Source: an uncultured bacterium | GTDB lineage: Bacteria > Bacteroidota > Rhodothermia > Rhodothermales > UBA10348 | DNA length: 64,000 bases | Assembly (NCBI GenBank): GCA_943788505.1 | Contig: CALSQR010000001.1 | Coordinates: 372,001-436,000, forward strand | Reading direction: 5' to 3' | Shown: positions 19,036 to 28,819 of the stretch, piece by piece | How positions within the stretch are numbered: the first letter of the stretch is position 1 | How the letters are laid out: every line of letters begins with the position of its first letter | Program-made: the position numbers and the translations under genes | The notes under the pieces: model-generated | Seen by the model: only the letters and a program-made list of their open reading frames with translations | Databases searched by the model: none | What the model was told of the DNA's origin: nothing

Positions 19036-20292
19036 CTATTGTGATCCGCGTGCGTTCAACACTCTGTCCATATGCACACTTCCTCCCTCAATTCCGTCTG
19101 CCATACGAGCGTGCGTTTCCGCACACAAGAAATCTTCGACCGTTAGACAGACGTCAACCAACGAACCTTGCAGGGATCCACTTTCTGGATAGTATTCAGC
19201 CGCTAGTGAAAGTACCGCACGAGCTTTTTCTGGCTGTCCTGAATCCAACGACATGAATGCGAGCATTTCTAATAGCTCCTCTTCCATGGGCAAAGAATAA
19301 CCCATGTTTTCTGTCCTTGCTTGGGATTGAGCTCGGATCAGGGCAATCAGTGTGTCTGTGGGAATGTCAGGGTTGTTGTAAAGTGACGGATTCTTCAACT
19401 CCCAAAAATCGTATAGATAGACCAAAGCGTCTCGCATCCCTACCAAAGGAATTGAGCCATGGATGTCCTGAGGGTAAAAATCCCAGTTAAAGCGTAGGCC
19501 CTGTGGAGGGCTTGACTCAAGGGCATCTATAAAGGACAACGAGGATCTGATGCCCTGGCTAAACTCACTGGTGTCTGCGGAGACGGTATCTACCGTCAAT
19601 AGATTTGAGAATCGAATAATTTCATTTGCAACGGCAACAAACAGCCCTTTTCCCTTCATATCTGAAGACACTATAGCGTCAAGTGCACTGCCTAGCCATC
19701 GCTGATCATCCCAATCCAAACTGGGATCTAGCGCCACATAGTTTGAAAACAACTCTGAATGGTGAACTAGCGTATTAATGGTGAAAAGCCCACCGTACGA
19801 ATGTCCTATTAGCACTCGATGACTCGTAGTTGGATACTTCGAGTCGATCATCGGAATGAGCTCATCGGCCAAAAAGGAAGTGAATTGCTCTGCCCCACCA
19901 GATTCTTCCACCAGGGCTCCATGACGTGATTCAATCTCAGATGGCGTCAAATTGAGCGTTCTACTGCTCGCATTCGAGATTCCTACTACGATCATTTCAG
20001 GCAACCTGAAGTGATTGTAGAACTCTTGGACGGCTGCAAGACCACCCATAAGGGCTCCCCCATCCAGTAGATAGATTACTGGATAACGTTGGCCTTCATT
20101 TAAGTCCATCCCACCAGGTAGGTGGACCCAAAATGTTCGGTTTTCCTGTAAAACCGTAGAATAAAGACTGTCTTGTACTCCTACGGTCCATAGATACTCG
20201 GAGGTTTGGGATGATTGTGCGTTCGAGCTTTGTGACAAGAGGCTCAAACTGAAAATGACGACCGCTAAAGCAGTAATTGTATACTTGGACAA
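19036..20292 (-). CDS. Exported alpha/beta-hydrolase esterase (Fes/IroE-like) with TPR-like tail
   Basis: A 418-residue protein with a signal peptide (AVVIFSLSLLSQSSNAQ). The esterase domain has the YPVIYLLDGG strand and the nucleophile motif GHSYGG at residues 163-168 (Ser165). A later acidic region and DIHGSIP, with the likely catalytic His, complete the site. This is the putative-esterase family that includes ferri-enterochelin esterases and esterase D-like enzymes. The last 100 residues are helical with TPR-like text (LEMLAFMSLDSGQPEKARAV). The substrate is unknown. The gene is alone on its strand, and a palindrome sharing the kinase gene's core lies about 40 bases before its start. Confidence 0.88.
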   Translation of the reverse strand: MSKYTITALAVVIFSLSLLSQSSNAQSSQTSEYLWTVGVQDSLYSTVLQENRTFWVHLPGGMDLNEGQRYPVIYLLDGGALMGGLAAVQEFYNHFRLPEMIVVGISNASSRTLNLTPSEIESRHGALVEESGGAEQFTSFLADELIPMIDSKYPTTSHRVLIGHSYGGLFTINTLVHHSELFSNYVALDPSLDWDDQRWLGSALDAIVSSDMKGKGLFVAVANEIIRFSNLLTVDTVSADTSEFSQGIRSSLSFIDALESSPPQGLRFNWDFYPQDIHGSIPLVGMRDALVYLYDFWELKNPSLYNNPDIPTDTLIALIRAQSQARTENMGYSLPMEEELLEMLAFMSLDSGQPEKARAVLSLAAEYYPESGSLQGSLVDVCLTVEDFLCAETHARMADGIEGGSVHMDRVLNARGSQ

Positions 20293-20326
20293 TCTCTTAT
20301 GAGGTAGTTGATAGGCACGGTAATCT

Positions 20327-20338
20327 CACGATATCGTG
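20327..20338. promoter_or_regulatory. 12-bp palindrome upstream of the esterase gene
   Basis: CACGATATCGTG is a perfect 12-bp palindrome centred about 40 bases before the esterase ATG at 20292. It shares the ACGATATCGT core with the palindrome at 18897. The two may be operators for the same factor. This is inferred from sequence and position only. Confidence 0.4.
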
Positions 20339-20528
20339 GCAATTATGCACACCTGTGACAGGAAGACGACTCAGGGCCTAGAAAAGTTGCCTATTGGCGC
20401 TTGGGCTAGCATGGGTCCTCCTCGAGGGTGTACTTTCGCTATCGACCTAGACGTCTAATCCTGACACCCAATCTTCGGTCAGAATACCTGGCTCGCACAC
20501 AGTATATAGAATCATCTTCCCAATAATC

Positions 20529-21212
20529 ATGAAGGCATCCCTCCTATCTGTAATGCTTGGCTTTCTCCTCCTTGGGTGCCAACAGGAATCAACCTCGATT
20601 GACCTGTTTAATGGGACGGATTTAACCGGATGGCATGTCGATGTCCCTGAAATGGACTCGGTGACTACTGCTCGGAATCCGTTCATTGTACGTGACGGCA
20701 AATTAGTCAGTCTAGGCACACCCGAAGGTCATCTCATAACGGACGCTGTCTATTCAAACTACCGCCTTGAGGTTACCTATCGCTTTGTGGGTGAGCCGGG
20801 AAACTGTGGCGTTTTAGTGCACGCTTCCACCCCGCGGGCATTATATGGGATGTTTCCCAAATCGATTGAGGCTCAAATGATGCACGAAAATGCAGGCGAT
20901 TTTTGGGTAATCGTAGAGGACATAGAAGTAGCTGATATGGTCGAACGCAGAGGACCTGAAGAAGAATGGGGTATTACCGAAGGCAAACGTAGACGCATTC
21001 TAAACCTTACCGATGGGTCCGAAAACCCTCTGGGAGAATGGAATACGATGACGATCGAAGCAGTCGAGGACGAAATAACAGTCTGGGTAAACGGCGATCT
21101 TGTAAATTACGGTTTTGGCTCTACTGCACGCGAGGGACAAATTGCTGTTCAAGCAGAAGGAGCGGAGGTAGAATTTATGAGCCTGCTCCTAACTCCCTTG
21201 TCTACCGACTGA
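20529..21212 (+). CDS. DUF1080 (3-keto-disaccharide hydrolase-type) lipoprotein
   Basis: A 227-residue lipoprotein: the signal MLGFLLLGC ends in a lipobox with Cys near residue 17. The domain that follows is DUF1080, a concanavalin-like beta-sandwich, recognised by DLFNGTDLTGWHVD, the FIVRDGKLVSLG strand, YRLEVTYRFVGEPGNCGVLVH and the final ITVWVNGDLVNYG and GQIAVQAEGAEVEF strands. Family members cleave 3-keto sugars or bind glycans. It points toward the broken outer-membrane barrel gene; the two stops are back to back (21212/21213). Confidence 0.9.
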   Translation: MKASLLSVMLGFLLLGCQQESTSIDLFNGTDLTGWHVDVPEMDSVTTARNPFIVRDGKLVSLGTPEGHLITDAVYSNYRLEVTYRFVGEPGNCGVLVHASTPRALYGMFPKSIEAQMMHENAGDFWVIVEDIEVADMVERRGPEEEWGITEGKRRRILNLTDGSENPLGEWNTMTIEAVEDEITVWVNGDLVNYGFGSTAREGQIAVQAEGAEVEFMSLLLTPLSTD

Positions 21213-21878
21213 TTAACGGCTTGACGAGAAATGGTAGGTCACACCAACGGCAAAGACGTGGTTTATAAATGCTCTTGGCTGCACAGAATTTGTGTTTTCT
21301 AGATGCACATGGCCATCATCATTGTATTCATATTTGACCTTGAGTGACGTATTTCTGCTCACTTTTTTTCCAATTCCTAGGCTCAATTGCAGTAGGATTT
21401 CAGAACTCGAATCATCTATATAGTAGGCGGTGTTCGGTACTGACTCCTTGACCTTTGCGAAGGACACTCCCGTACCTATTCCGAAGAATGGCTTGATTCC
21501 ATAAACCTCCCAGGGATAGACTTCCAAGCTAAGTAGAGAGGATGTTGCGCTCCAATACCCGTCCTTCTTGATGATTCTTCCCGCTAATTCTGAATAATCC
21601 TCATCATTCGATTGGCGCTCTAACTCAAGCTCCAACGCCCATATCTTGCCCATTTCTTTTCCAAGCTGAACCTGAAGGAAAGTGCCATTTTAAAAATGGC
21701 TTTTGCCTTTTTCGCCCGGATACAACATTTTACTAGTAAAGGAATAAGGCTCGACGTGATTTACACCGATAAAAACAGATGCTGTATAGCCTTTGACGTG
21801 TGATTGATCACTTTGTGCTTGTACTCCCGTTCCAATGAAGCACATCGTAATCAATACAGAATAGAATTTGTTCATCAT
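21213..21878 (-). pseudogene. Outer-membrane beta-barrel protein gene interrupted by TAA
   Basis: Two minus-strand pieces lie in the same frame and together make a 221-residue outer-membrane barrel. The first has a signal peptide (VLITMCFIGTGVQA) and runs to GKSHF, where a TAA at 21690-21692 stops it. Without that codon the reading continues NGTFLQVQLGKEMGKIWALE to a family-like barrel ending AVGVTYHFSSSR. The alternating strands (VKYEYNDDGHVHLE, INHVFAVGVTYHF) match small OmpA/OmpW-type barrels. The stop lies inside a perfect inverted repeat, GCCATTTT and AAAATGGC around one T. The second half could restart at an internal ATG, but would lack a signal peptide. Confidence 0.65.
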
Positions 21879-21944
21879 TGGTACTGTGAGTGTAAGTGGT
21901 TGGATAGTTCGAATAGAAAAGGGAAGTAAGGAATCGAAAAGGCC

Positions 21945-23147
21945 TCATTCACCAACTGATGGGGTTTGATCTTCTAGGTCATCAAATTTTGCTGCCATGG
22001 TAGGATTTCGGCGTGTCAACTTCCTAATTGTTACATCCTGTGCCTTGTTATTTGCCAGCCGGAGATTCCGATCCGTTCCGAGCAAAGCGTCCTTCGTCTT
22101 CTGTAGGTGATTAATTGATTTATCTATTTCATCAATCGCGGTCTGAAATTTTCTCGAGGCAAGCTCATAGTTCTTCCCAAATGCACTCTTGAATGATTCG
22201 AGGTCATTTTCAAAATTTGTGACGTCGATGTTCTGTGCTCTAACGAGCGCAAGTTCTCGCTTGTATTCCAACGACTTCATCGCCGCATTTCTCAGCAGCG
22301 TAATGATTGGGAGAAAAAACTGTGGTCTAACGATATACATCTTTGGATATCGATGAAATACGTCCACGATCCCCGCATTATAAAGCTCACTTTCAGGTTC
22401 AAGAAGAGAAACCAAGACAGCATATTCACATCCCTTCTCGGTCCTGTCCTTGTCGAGTTCTTTTAGGAAGTCCTCGTTTTTTTTCTTGGTTGCAGTGGCA
22501 TCGCTTTCGTTCTTCATTTCAAACATGATCGAAACGATTTCTGTCCCAGCCTCGTCCGAATCGCGAAAAATGTAGTCTCCTTTACTACCACTTCTGGCAT
22601 CATTGTCCTTTTCAAAATATGCCCTGGGAAACGCCGTCGATCGGAATCGATTAAACTCAGTCTCACAATGCTGCTCAAGGGTTTCGCCAACCATTTTGGT
22701 GGACAAGCGTGCCTTCATATCTCGAAGACGTTCTATCGCGTCGTCTCGATCCTTGATCTGCGTCTCGTATTTATCCTTGAGAGATTTTTCAGAGAGCTGC
22801 TTTTCGAGTTCAGCTTGCTGAAGGCCATTCTTCAACGCGTCCCGCTCTTTCTCAACAATATTAACCGCTTCGGTGATCGCTAACCGCTTCGCCACATCGA
22901 TGGATTCTAGTTTCGCCTTGAGGCTTTGAATCTCAGCTTCTTTGGTTGCAGACGCCTTCTGCAATACGCTTTCATACTGAATTTTGGATAGCTCCATGGC
23001 GCTACGCTTATCCGCCTCTGCTAACTCCAACCGTTCATTCAGCTGTCGCTCGAACTCTACGTCGCGAACCTGCCTCTGAATTTCAGCATACCCGGCAGCG
23101 TCAATCTTGAATGCTTTCCCACAGTTCGGGCACGTTATTTCATGCAT
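21945..23147 (-). CDS. DUF2130 domain-containing protein
   Basis: A 400-residue cytoplasmic protein that begins with a zinc-ribbon-like CPNCGKAF. A long charged helical segment follows at about residues 25-150, rich in Glu and Lys and probably coiled coil. The DUF2130 core is next: [42 protein letters not shown] and [17 protein letters not shown]. The acidic/Lys pattern (GDYIFRD ... FEMKNE) resembles the PD-(D/E)xK nuclease fold that has been proposed for this family. The cellular role is not known. No restriction genes stand beside it. Confidence 0.85.
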   Translation of the reverse strand: MHEITCPNCGKAFKIDAAGYAEIQRQVRDVEFERQLNERLELAEADKRSAMELSKIQYESVLQKASATKEAEIQSLKAKLESIDVAKRLAITEAVNIVEKERDALKNGLQQAELEKQLSEKSLKDKYETQIKDRDDAIERLRDMKARLSTKMVGETLEQHCETEFNRFRSTAFPRAYFEKDNDARSGSKGDYIFRDSDEAGTEIVSIMFEMKNESDATATKKKNEDFLKELDKDRTEKGCEYAVLVSLLEPESELYNAGIVDVFHRYPKMYIVRPQFFLPIITLLRNAAMKSLEYKRELALVRAQNIDVTNFENDLESFKSAFGKNYELASRKFQTAIDEIDKSINHLQKTKDALLGTDRNLRLANNKAQDVTIRKLTRRNPTMAAKFDDLEDQTPSVGE

Positions 23148-23395
23148 GTGTCCTCCTTATCCTCTACGACGAAAAGTGTTGTAAGCGTCCTTGTCGGCTC
23201 CCTGAAATTCCTAACTGAGTTCCGACGAGGCGCTTTGTAGTTGGCGCGCATACCGCGACCTGCCTAAAACTAATCGATTCTGACCACTGCAGCCAGTCCA
23301 CTACATCCCAGATATGGACATTCATATTGCGTCTTGTATCACTAATTAACGTTGCCAATCCGTGTTACCTCAGAGGTTGGGATGAGAGAAAGTCT

Positions 23396-23803
23396 CTAGT
23401 GATTTCTAGCGAATAGACCGGGTCCGTGTACGATAAACTCCGCAAATACTCCTCTGCTTTCCCTGTATACACATAACTGTAATGCGGAGGAATCGCGTCT
23501 GGTCACTAGGTCCTTCTCCGTTGCCCAGATGTGTGTGATTTCGAAAGACCTCATGGCGCCGCCAACCACTGAATACTCCTCCCCTACTTCTCGCCGCGCT
23601 TCAATTAAAAGGCCTCCAATCATCCAGGAAAGCATCATTAGAAGGCCTGGACCCAGTCCATTTCCAACATCAATCAATCCGAAGAAGTCTAAAGCCACAA
23701 ACACTAAGAATTGCAAGATGCCCAATATCGCTAGCACGAAACCAATCTTATACAGTGAGAAATCACTAGTCAACCATTTTTTGATATTCATATAGGTGCG
23801 CAA
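23396..23803 (-). CDS. Hypothetical protein with two N-terminal membrane segments
   Basis: 135 residues; the start could be ATG 23803 or the ATG four codons later at 23791 (MNIKKW). Two hydrophobic segments are seen, residues about 19-42 (IGFVLAILGILQFLVFVALDFF) and 51-67 (GPGLLMMLSWMIGGLLI). The second half is polar with no clear pattern and may not be conserved. It lies 32 bases downstream of the ion channel on the same strand and may be in its transcript. No family is recognised. Confidence 0.5.
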   Translation of the reverse strand: MRTYMNIKKWLTSDFSLYKIGFVLAILGILQFLVFVALDFFGLIDVGNGLGPGLLMMLSWMIGGLLIEARREVGEEYSVVGGAMRSFEITHIWATEKDLVTRRDSSALQLCVYRESRGVFAEFIVHGPGLFARNH

Positions 23804-23835
23804 GTCCTGAAGTATTGATAATGCGGAAGATGCAC

Positions 23836-24705
23836 CTACCCGGGCGACTTATCACCATGGGTACTCTGTATTTCAGGAAGTACGAGTAAGCCACCACAAA
23901 TCTTACAGTGCCTAGCGTCATGATCATGCCCCTCCTCCAGGCAATGAGGGCATACCTTGGCTTTGTTTTGCTGATTCACATTCATGAGTTCAGCCGAAAC
24001 GATACCAGTGGGAACTGCAATTATGGCATAGCCAGCTACCATTACGAGAGCAGCTATGAATTGGCCTAGCGTCGTAGCTGGACTAATATCGCCGTATCCG
24101 ACTGTTGTAATCGTAACAATAGCCCAATAGATACTCCTGGGAATGCTATCAAATTGGTCGGCAGCGGGGCCATTGCTCTCAATCAAATACATGAAAGAAC
24201 CAATCACAATAACCATCAAAAAGACGACGTAGAGGAAAACCGCAATTTTGCGCCGACTACGCAGCAATGCCGTGCCGATAATGTCTCCTTGGTTGAGGAA
24301 GCTGTGGAGCTTGAATACCCTAAACACCCTGAGCAATCGTAGGATGCGAATGACAGCGCCTACTTGCGAACCGGGTATGAACAAACTAAGGTACGTGGGA
24401 AGAATCGATAACAGATCAATAATCCCATAAAAGCTTCGAACGTACGTGACTGGCCGCAAAGAGCAGTAAATACGGAGCACGTACTCAATCGTGAAGAAAA
24501 CCGTGAATATCCATTCCAACACCTTGAAAACAGGACGATATTCTTGGGCAATTGAGGGGGTGCTTTCCAAAAAGACAGTCAACACGCTGGCCAGAATCAT
24601 CACCAATAGCCAAACATCAAACTGTTTTCCTGCAGGGGTATCTGCTTCGAAAATGATTCGATATAGCTTTTTCTGGAATGGCGTTAAAGATCGTTCGCTA
24701 GTCAT
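23836..24705 (-). CDS. Voltage-gated potassium channel-type protein with zinc ribbon tail
   Basis: A 289-residue inner-membrane ion channel. Six membrane segments can be placed; the fourth has the positive sensor pattern RILRLLRVFRVFKL at about 120-133. The pore loop holds the potassium filter TVGYGD at 201-206. After the last segment (VMVAGYAIIAVPTGIVSAEL) a cytoplasmic tail contains CPHC at 252-255 and CKIC at 267-270, a zinc-ribbon-like pair often seen in prokaryotic members. It probably conducts potassium and responds to membrane voltage. The tail may serve assembly or metal sensing, which is inference. Confidence 0.9.
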   Translation of the reverse strand: MTSERSLTPFQKKLYRIIFEADTPAGKQFDVWLLVMILASVLTVFLESTPSIAQEYRPVFKVLEWIFTVFFTIEYVLRIYCSLRPVTYVRSFYGIIDLLSILPTYLSLFIPGSQVGAVIRILRLLRVFRVFKLHSFLNQGDIIGTALLRSRRKIAVFLYVVFLMVIVIGSFMYLIESNGPAADQFDSIPRSIYWAIVTITTVGYGDISPATTLGQFIAALVMVAGYAIIAVPTGIVSAELMNVNQQNKAKVCPHCLEEGHDHDARHCKICGGLLVLPEIQSTHGDKSPG

Positions 24706-24862
24706 CGTAATGGACGGCTCCGGCAGCAGGCAATGTATTGGATGGATTCTGCTTACAAACTAACCGAAAATTGCGTTAACAGTAGTCAATCCAACCAGTG
24801 TGAACGATTAGAACTAGAGTAGTGATAGGAATTCTACGAACGTCTCTCGTTAACGTAGTGTC

Positions 24863-26068
24863 CTATTGACTCTCTACCAGGGTTAGCTTTACAAGACGCC
24901 CTGAGTTCGGCCCATCTGATTCACGGGCATCTACTAGGATCAGCAAATCTCCGTCAGGTAGTTGTTTGGTATCCCGGACGCGCCCTACATCGTCCAAAAT
25001 TATGGTAGTCATCCCTGTTTCTAGCTCATAGGCGATGAGGCGCTGCTGAACCAAGGAACCCCAGACAAACCTAGTCCCTATTGAAGGAATTGACACCCGC
25101 TCAAGACTTGAGGGCGCGATGTTAAATGTAGTTCCCCACGATTTCAGTGGGAGTATAGAAAGGCTGTCTGCTTCAGCTTCAGAAAGATCCCCAACAATAG
25201 AACCGTCATAGTTCAATCCATGGGAGAAACGGGGCCATCCGTAATTACCGCTCTTTTTGATGACGTTGAGCTCATCGCCACCAAGCGGGCCGTGCTCGGT
25301 AGCATACAATACGTCATTATCTCTGTCTAAGAAGAGACCTTGAACATCCCTGTGGCCATAGCTCCAAATACTTGAGGGTTCTGACTGCCCTTCGAACACA
25401 GGATTGTCCGTAGGTATCGATCCATCCTCCATCAAGCGGTGAACCTTACCTGCGTCCGACATCACGTCTTGTGGCCCCGGGTCTGGAAGTGGGAAGCCTG
25501 CTGCGCCTTGAGACACGAAAAAGTGTGAATCGTCTTCCCACTCGATTCTGGATCCCAGCGAGAAGGCGTTCGACTCAAAAATCACCTCAAACTCCCGAAT
25601 GCTCTGGTCTATAAAAGTGAAACGCGCTACGACCATGTGTAAATCATGGTCTACGTAGGCAAGATATACCAACCTGTTATCACGGAATAAAGGGTGTAGA
25701 CTAACACCCATCACCCCTCCATAATGTCGGTCCGATTTAATCGTCCTTGTTTCAGGAAGACCATCAAGTTCGATCGCATGACCGTCCTTGATGTAGACCA
25801 GCTCCCCCATCCGTTCTGTTACGAGATATTCGTCGCCTGCTAAGACGGCGATACTCCAAGGGATTGAGAATCCCTCTGCAATTACCTCACTCGAGAAATC
25901 TAGCGTTGCCATCTCAACGCCTTCAGGTAACGGGACGCCTTCTCTACCAGGGATCTCCTCCGGCGTTGTGCGGCACGATGTGAGAACCGTACCTACCAAC
26001 ACCGTAAGGCCCAGGCACAATACGCCACGCCGTAAGGACGCTAAACTCATCATGAGTAGTCTATGCAT
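24863..26068 (-). CDS. PQQ-dependent sugar dehydrogenase-like lipoprotein (GSDH family)
   Basis: A 401-residue exported protein. The N-terminus has a hydrophobic signal ending in a lipobox (VLTSC, Cys near 32). The six-bladed propeller of the soluble glucose/sorbosone dehydrogenase family follows: FSIPWSIAVLAGDEYLVTER, GGVMGVSLHPLF, IWSYGHRDVQGLFLDR, ATEHGPLGGDELN and NYGWPRFSHG. The catalytic His region (YGHRD) and the DELN calcium-type site are present. It probably oxidises a sugar in the periplasm with PQQ and passes electrons to the respiratory chain. No PQQ synthesis genes are in the window. The gene stands alone. Confidence 0.9.
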   Translation of the reverse strand: MHRLLMMSLASLRRGVLCLGLTVLVGTVLTSCRTTPEEIPGREGVPLPEGVEMATLDFSSEVIAEGFSIPWSIAVLAGDEYLVTERMGELVYIKDGHAIELDGLPETRTIKSDRHYGGVMGVSLHPLFRDNRLVYLAYVDHDLHMVVARFTFIDQSIREFEVIFESNAFSLGSRIEWEDDSHFFVSQGAAGFPLPDPGPQDVMSDAGKVHRLMEDGSIPTDNPVFEGQSEPSSIWSYGHRDVQGLFLDRDNDVLYATEHGPLGGDELNVIKKSGNYGWPRFSHGLNYDGSIVGDLSEAEADSLSILPLKSWGTTFNIAPSSLERVSIPSIGTRFVWGSLVQQRLIAYELETGMTTIILDDVGRVRDTKQLPDGDLLILVDARESDGPNSGRLVKLTLVESQ

Positions 26069-26245
26069 CGAATAGATAATGCGTCTCAGGACTGCACTGA
26101 TCGCTGAATCTGCCCAATCACTTGCCTATACCAAGCTTTAACGCGTCGGCTTATCATAACACCAAACACACTTCAGACACAGAGGCTATGTACCGATTAT
26201 TCGTCAGACTATATCAAGCTTTGCAGGTGGGTGCGTCAACTACGT

Positions 26246-26827
26246 CTAATCTGTAAGAACATTCTCTCCCGTTGCTTGGATGATATTTGTCCGGTCGTAG
26301 TAGGTGTAGACACGGTTAATCTGATTGTCTGAATCGAAATACATAGCCCAGTTCATGCGAACATTGACGGTTGACTCAGTATAGACTAATTCGTTGGAGA
26401 AGTATGATAGGACAAGTATCGTTTGAAGCCCGGAATAAGGATTCGTCACCTTTGGATTGAGCGGAATATCAATATGGTCACGATAGGTCATTGACTGGAT
26501 ACCGGACGTTTCTTTCCAGTTAGTCCACCATTCTGCAACTGCTGCCTTTCCAATCAGGTTTGTTCTTGTTTCTCCGTCGCCATCTGGGAAATAAAACTGG
26601 ACATCTTCTGACATCATTGACATCCAAGCGTCGAGATCAAGTGCGGCCCAACTGGTTAAAAATTCGGATGCAAGGTCGGAGAATTGGGGAGAAGCAATTG
26701 CGTAATCGGGATTTGCCGATTCTGCTGGCGTATCACTAGGGGAGGCACATCCAGTCGTTAAAAGGGCAATCACACACAGGCCAAGGGAGGCTTCTTTGAG
26801 GAGGGAGTTGAGGCTCTTCATTTTCAT
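26246..26827 (-). CDS. SnoaL/NTF2-like lipoprotein
   Basis: A 193-residue lipoprotein (VIALLTTGCAS, lipobox Cys near residue 27) with an NTF2-like fold. The domain begins with a helix (LASEFLTSWAALDLDAWMSMM), then EDVQFYFPDGD, the GKAAVAEWW helix and strands ending MNWAMYFDSDNQINRVYTYYD. Such proteins form a cone-shaped pocket and may be isomerases, binding proteins or inactive. No catalytic pair can be named with certainty. It is divergent from the CrtI-like gene across a 363-base gap. Confidence 0.8.
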   Translation of the reverse strand: MKMKSLNSLLKEASLGLCVIALLTTGCASPSDTPAESANPDYAIASPQFSDLASEFLTSWAALDLDAWMSMMSEDVQFYFPDGDGETRTNLIGKAAVAEWWTNWKETSGIQSMTYRDHIDIPLNPKVTNPYSGLQTILVLSYFSNELVYTESTVNVRMNWAMYFDSDNQINRVYTYYDRTNIIQATGENVLTD

Positions 26828-27190
26828 CCTTTATGTCTAAGTGACTTGGGCTACTCCCCTTCATACAAAACGTACGATGGGATGACGGCAAATTTGAAAT
26901 GACCGTGACAGGAAATAGCTGCTCAGTTTTTAGGCTTAGCTGCTCCTTGTGCTTCCTGAAGCAGCGGAAATTGAGCGACCCAATGTTGCCGAAACGAGAA
27001 TAGCACTCGGACTGCATAATTGAAATGGAATCCGCATACCTGAGAGCTCATCTATATCTTTAGCACATGGAGACTATTAGCACCTTAAGCAGATTGGACA
27101 GCTGGAAGAAATCTTGACTCACACATCGTAAATTGCGGCGTAATCGCTCCGACCTTTGTTTGATTTGGCTACCTCGTTACCACTAACCTA
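26828..27190. other. Divergent promoter region between SnoaL-like and CrtI-like genes
   Basis: 363 bases separate two divergent starts, so both promoters should lie here. I see no gene-like frame with family features; a minus-strand frame of 93 codons overlaps the SnoaL start and looks like chance. A TTGACT near 27114 resembles a -35 box but no matching -10 is clear. No strong inverted repeat is visible. Confidence 0.4.
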
Positions 27191-28744
27191 TTGACCGAAA
27201 TGCATGATATCGATGTAATCGTAGTTGGCGCTGGCCACAATGGACTAATCTCAGCAATCATGCTAGCGCGACAGGGGCTCAATGTTACTGTGCTGGAGGA
27301 AAAAGAAATAGTTGGTGGCGCGGCTAAAACCGAATACCCATTTGCCAAAGCACCAGGCCTAGGTACATCGACGGCCAGTTATCTTCTCGGTGTAATGCCC
27401 CCGGAATTGATTCAAAAGCTAGGAGCAAATATCGACCTTATAAGAAGAGATCCGCACTATTTCCTACCCACAACTGATGGAAGATACCTGTTGTTTGGAT
27501 CGGACAAGAATACCTTGCGTGATCAGTTTCTGACGTTTTTTTCGGAAAGGGACTGGCGAGCCAATGAAGCATTGACAACAGAGATCTCACAAATTAGGGA
27601 TGATCTAGCTCCGAGTTGGCTGATGGAACCGCTTTCTCTAAACGAGACCGCCGACCGATTCATCCGTCCTGCACTTCGAAACGTGTTCATGGATCTGGTA
27701 ACGCGCCCTACTGAAGAGTATCTGGCAAGATTCGGCTTTGAATCAGAACTCCTAATGGCCATGTATGCGGTAACCGATGGGTTCTCGGGGCTGTCAGGCA
27801 GTTTCGGGACGCCGGGTACCGGGATGAATTTCCTCGTCCACAATATGTGCCGTCTCCCAGGTGCCGACGGTACGTTCATGATCGTTCGCGGAGGAATGGG
27901 GTCCATCGCCCGTGAACTACTCAGGCTAGCGCAAGAGGCCGGTGTCAATGTGGTCACCAGTGCGGGAGTTAAGCGAATCGCGACTCGCAGTGGAATTGCG
28001 TCTGGCGTCGAACTTAGTGACGGGCGCGAGCTCAATGCTAAGGTTGTGATGACTGGGTGCGATCCGTTTAAGATGAGAGAAATGGTTGGTAAGGAATCCC
28101 TTCCGCTTGCTTTCAACCAAAAAATGGATGGTTGGAAGCGAATGGGTACCACGATGAAGGTAAATCTCGCTCTCGATCGATTGCCAACATTTACATGCTT
28201 GCCTGAAAACAGAGGTCAGCATAATGGAACGATTCATCTTCTACCGCAGGGAGACAATATCGTTGATCATATTCGACGCGGCTACGAGGCAGTTCAGCAG
28301 GGCGTATTGGCCGATTTCCCTACAATAGAATGGTACATACATACCCAAGCTGATCCGTCACTAATGGATTCACAAGGACGGCATAACGCTGCCTTCTTCG
28401 TCCAATGGGTCCCGTACGAGCTAAGCAACTCGACGTGGGAGAAAGAGGAAGATCGCTACGTTGCCCACCTCTTCAGCATCGCCGAGCAATTCGCGCCAGG
28501 CTTCACTGACAGCGTAGTGGATACGTTCACTCTAACACCGAAGAAAATTGAGAGCCATATTGGGATTCGGCATGGTCATATCCACCACATCGACAATACC
28601 TTTGGAATGGATCAGCGGATGCCTTACGCAACACCGATCGAAGGACTCTACTCTTGTAGTGCCGGCTGCCATCCAGCTGGCTCAGTACTAGGTGCAGCCG
28701 GGCATAACGCTGCAGAGCGGGTATGGAAGGATTTGAATGGGTAA
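27191..28744 (+). CDS. FAD-dependent oxidoreductase, phytoene desaturase/PYROXD2-like
   Basis: A 517-residue flavoprotein. The start ATGCATGATATCGATG gives DVIVVGAGHNGLISAIMLARQG, a Rossmann FAD loop (GAGHNG), followed by the acidic ribose-binding end LEEKEIVGGAAKTE. The middle has GGMGSIARELLRLAQEAGVNV and the substrate domain. The C-terminal FAD signature IEGLYSCSAGCHPAGSVLGAAGHNAAERV is typical of the CrtI/PYROXD2 branch. Members desaturate carotenoids or act on other lipids; without carotenoid genes nearby the substrate stays open. No Shine-Dalgarno sequence precedes the start. A bidirectional-looking terminator lies 75 bases after the stop. Confidence 0.9.
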   Translation: MTEMHDIDVIVVGAGHNGLISAIMLARQGLNVTVLEEKEIVGGAAKTEYPFAKAPGLGTSTASYLLGVMPPELIQKLGANIDLIRRDPHYFLPTTDGRYLLFGSDKNTLRDQFLTFFSERDWRANEALTTEISQIRDDLAPSWLMEPLSLNETADRFIRPALRNVFMDLVTRPTEEYLARFGFESELLMAMYAVTDGFSGLSGSFGTPGTGMNFLVHNMCRLPGADGTFMIVRGGMGSIARELLRLAQEAGVNVVTSAGVKRIATRSGIASGVELSDGRELNAKVVMTGCDPFKMREMVGKESLPLAFNQKMDGWKRMGTTMKVNLALDRLPTFTCLPENRGQHNGTIHLLPQGDNIVDHIRRGYEAVQQGVLADFPTIEWYIHTQADPSLMDSQGRHNAAFFVQWVPYELSNSTWEKEEDRYVAHLFSIAEQFAPGFTDSVVDTFTLTPKKIESHIGIRHGHIHHIDNTFGMDQRMPYATPIEGLYSCSAGCHPAGSVLGAAGHNAAERVWKDLNG

Positions 28745-28819
28745 TTGGGGAGGTGTTTCTAGACAACGAGTTGTCCGCCGTTGGCGATCAATTAGACAAA
28801 GCGACCTAGATAAAACAAA

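Noticed and set aside
23164-23358. Minus-strand frame of 64 codons upstream of the DUF2130 start
   Set aside because: No hydrophobic or family pattern; likely chance in an intergenic gap.
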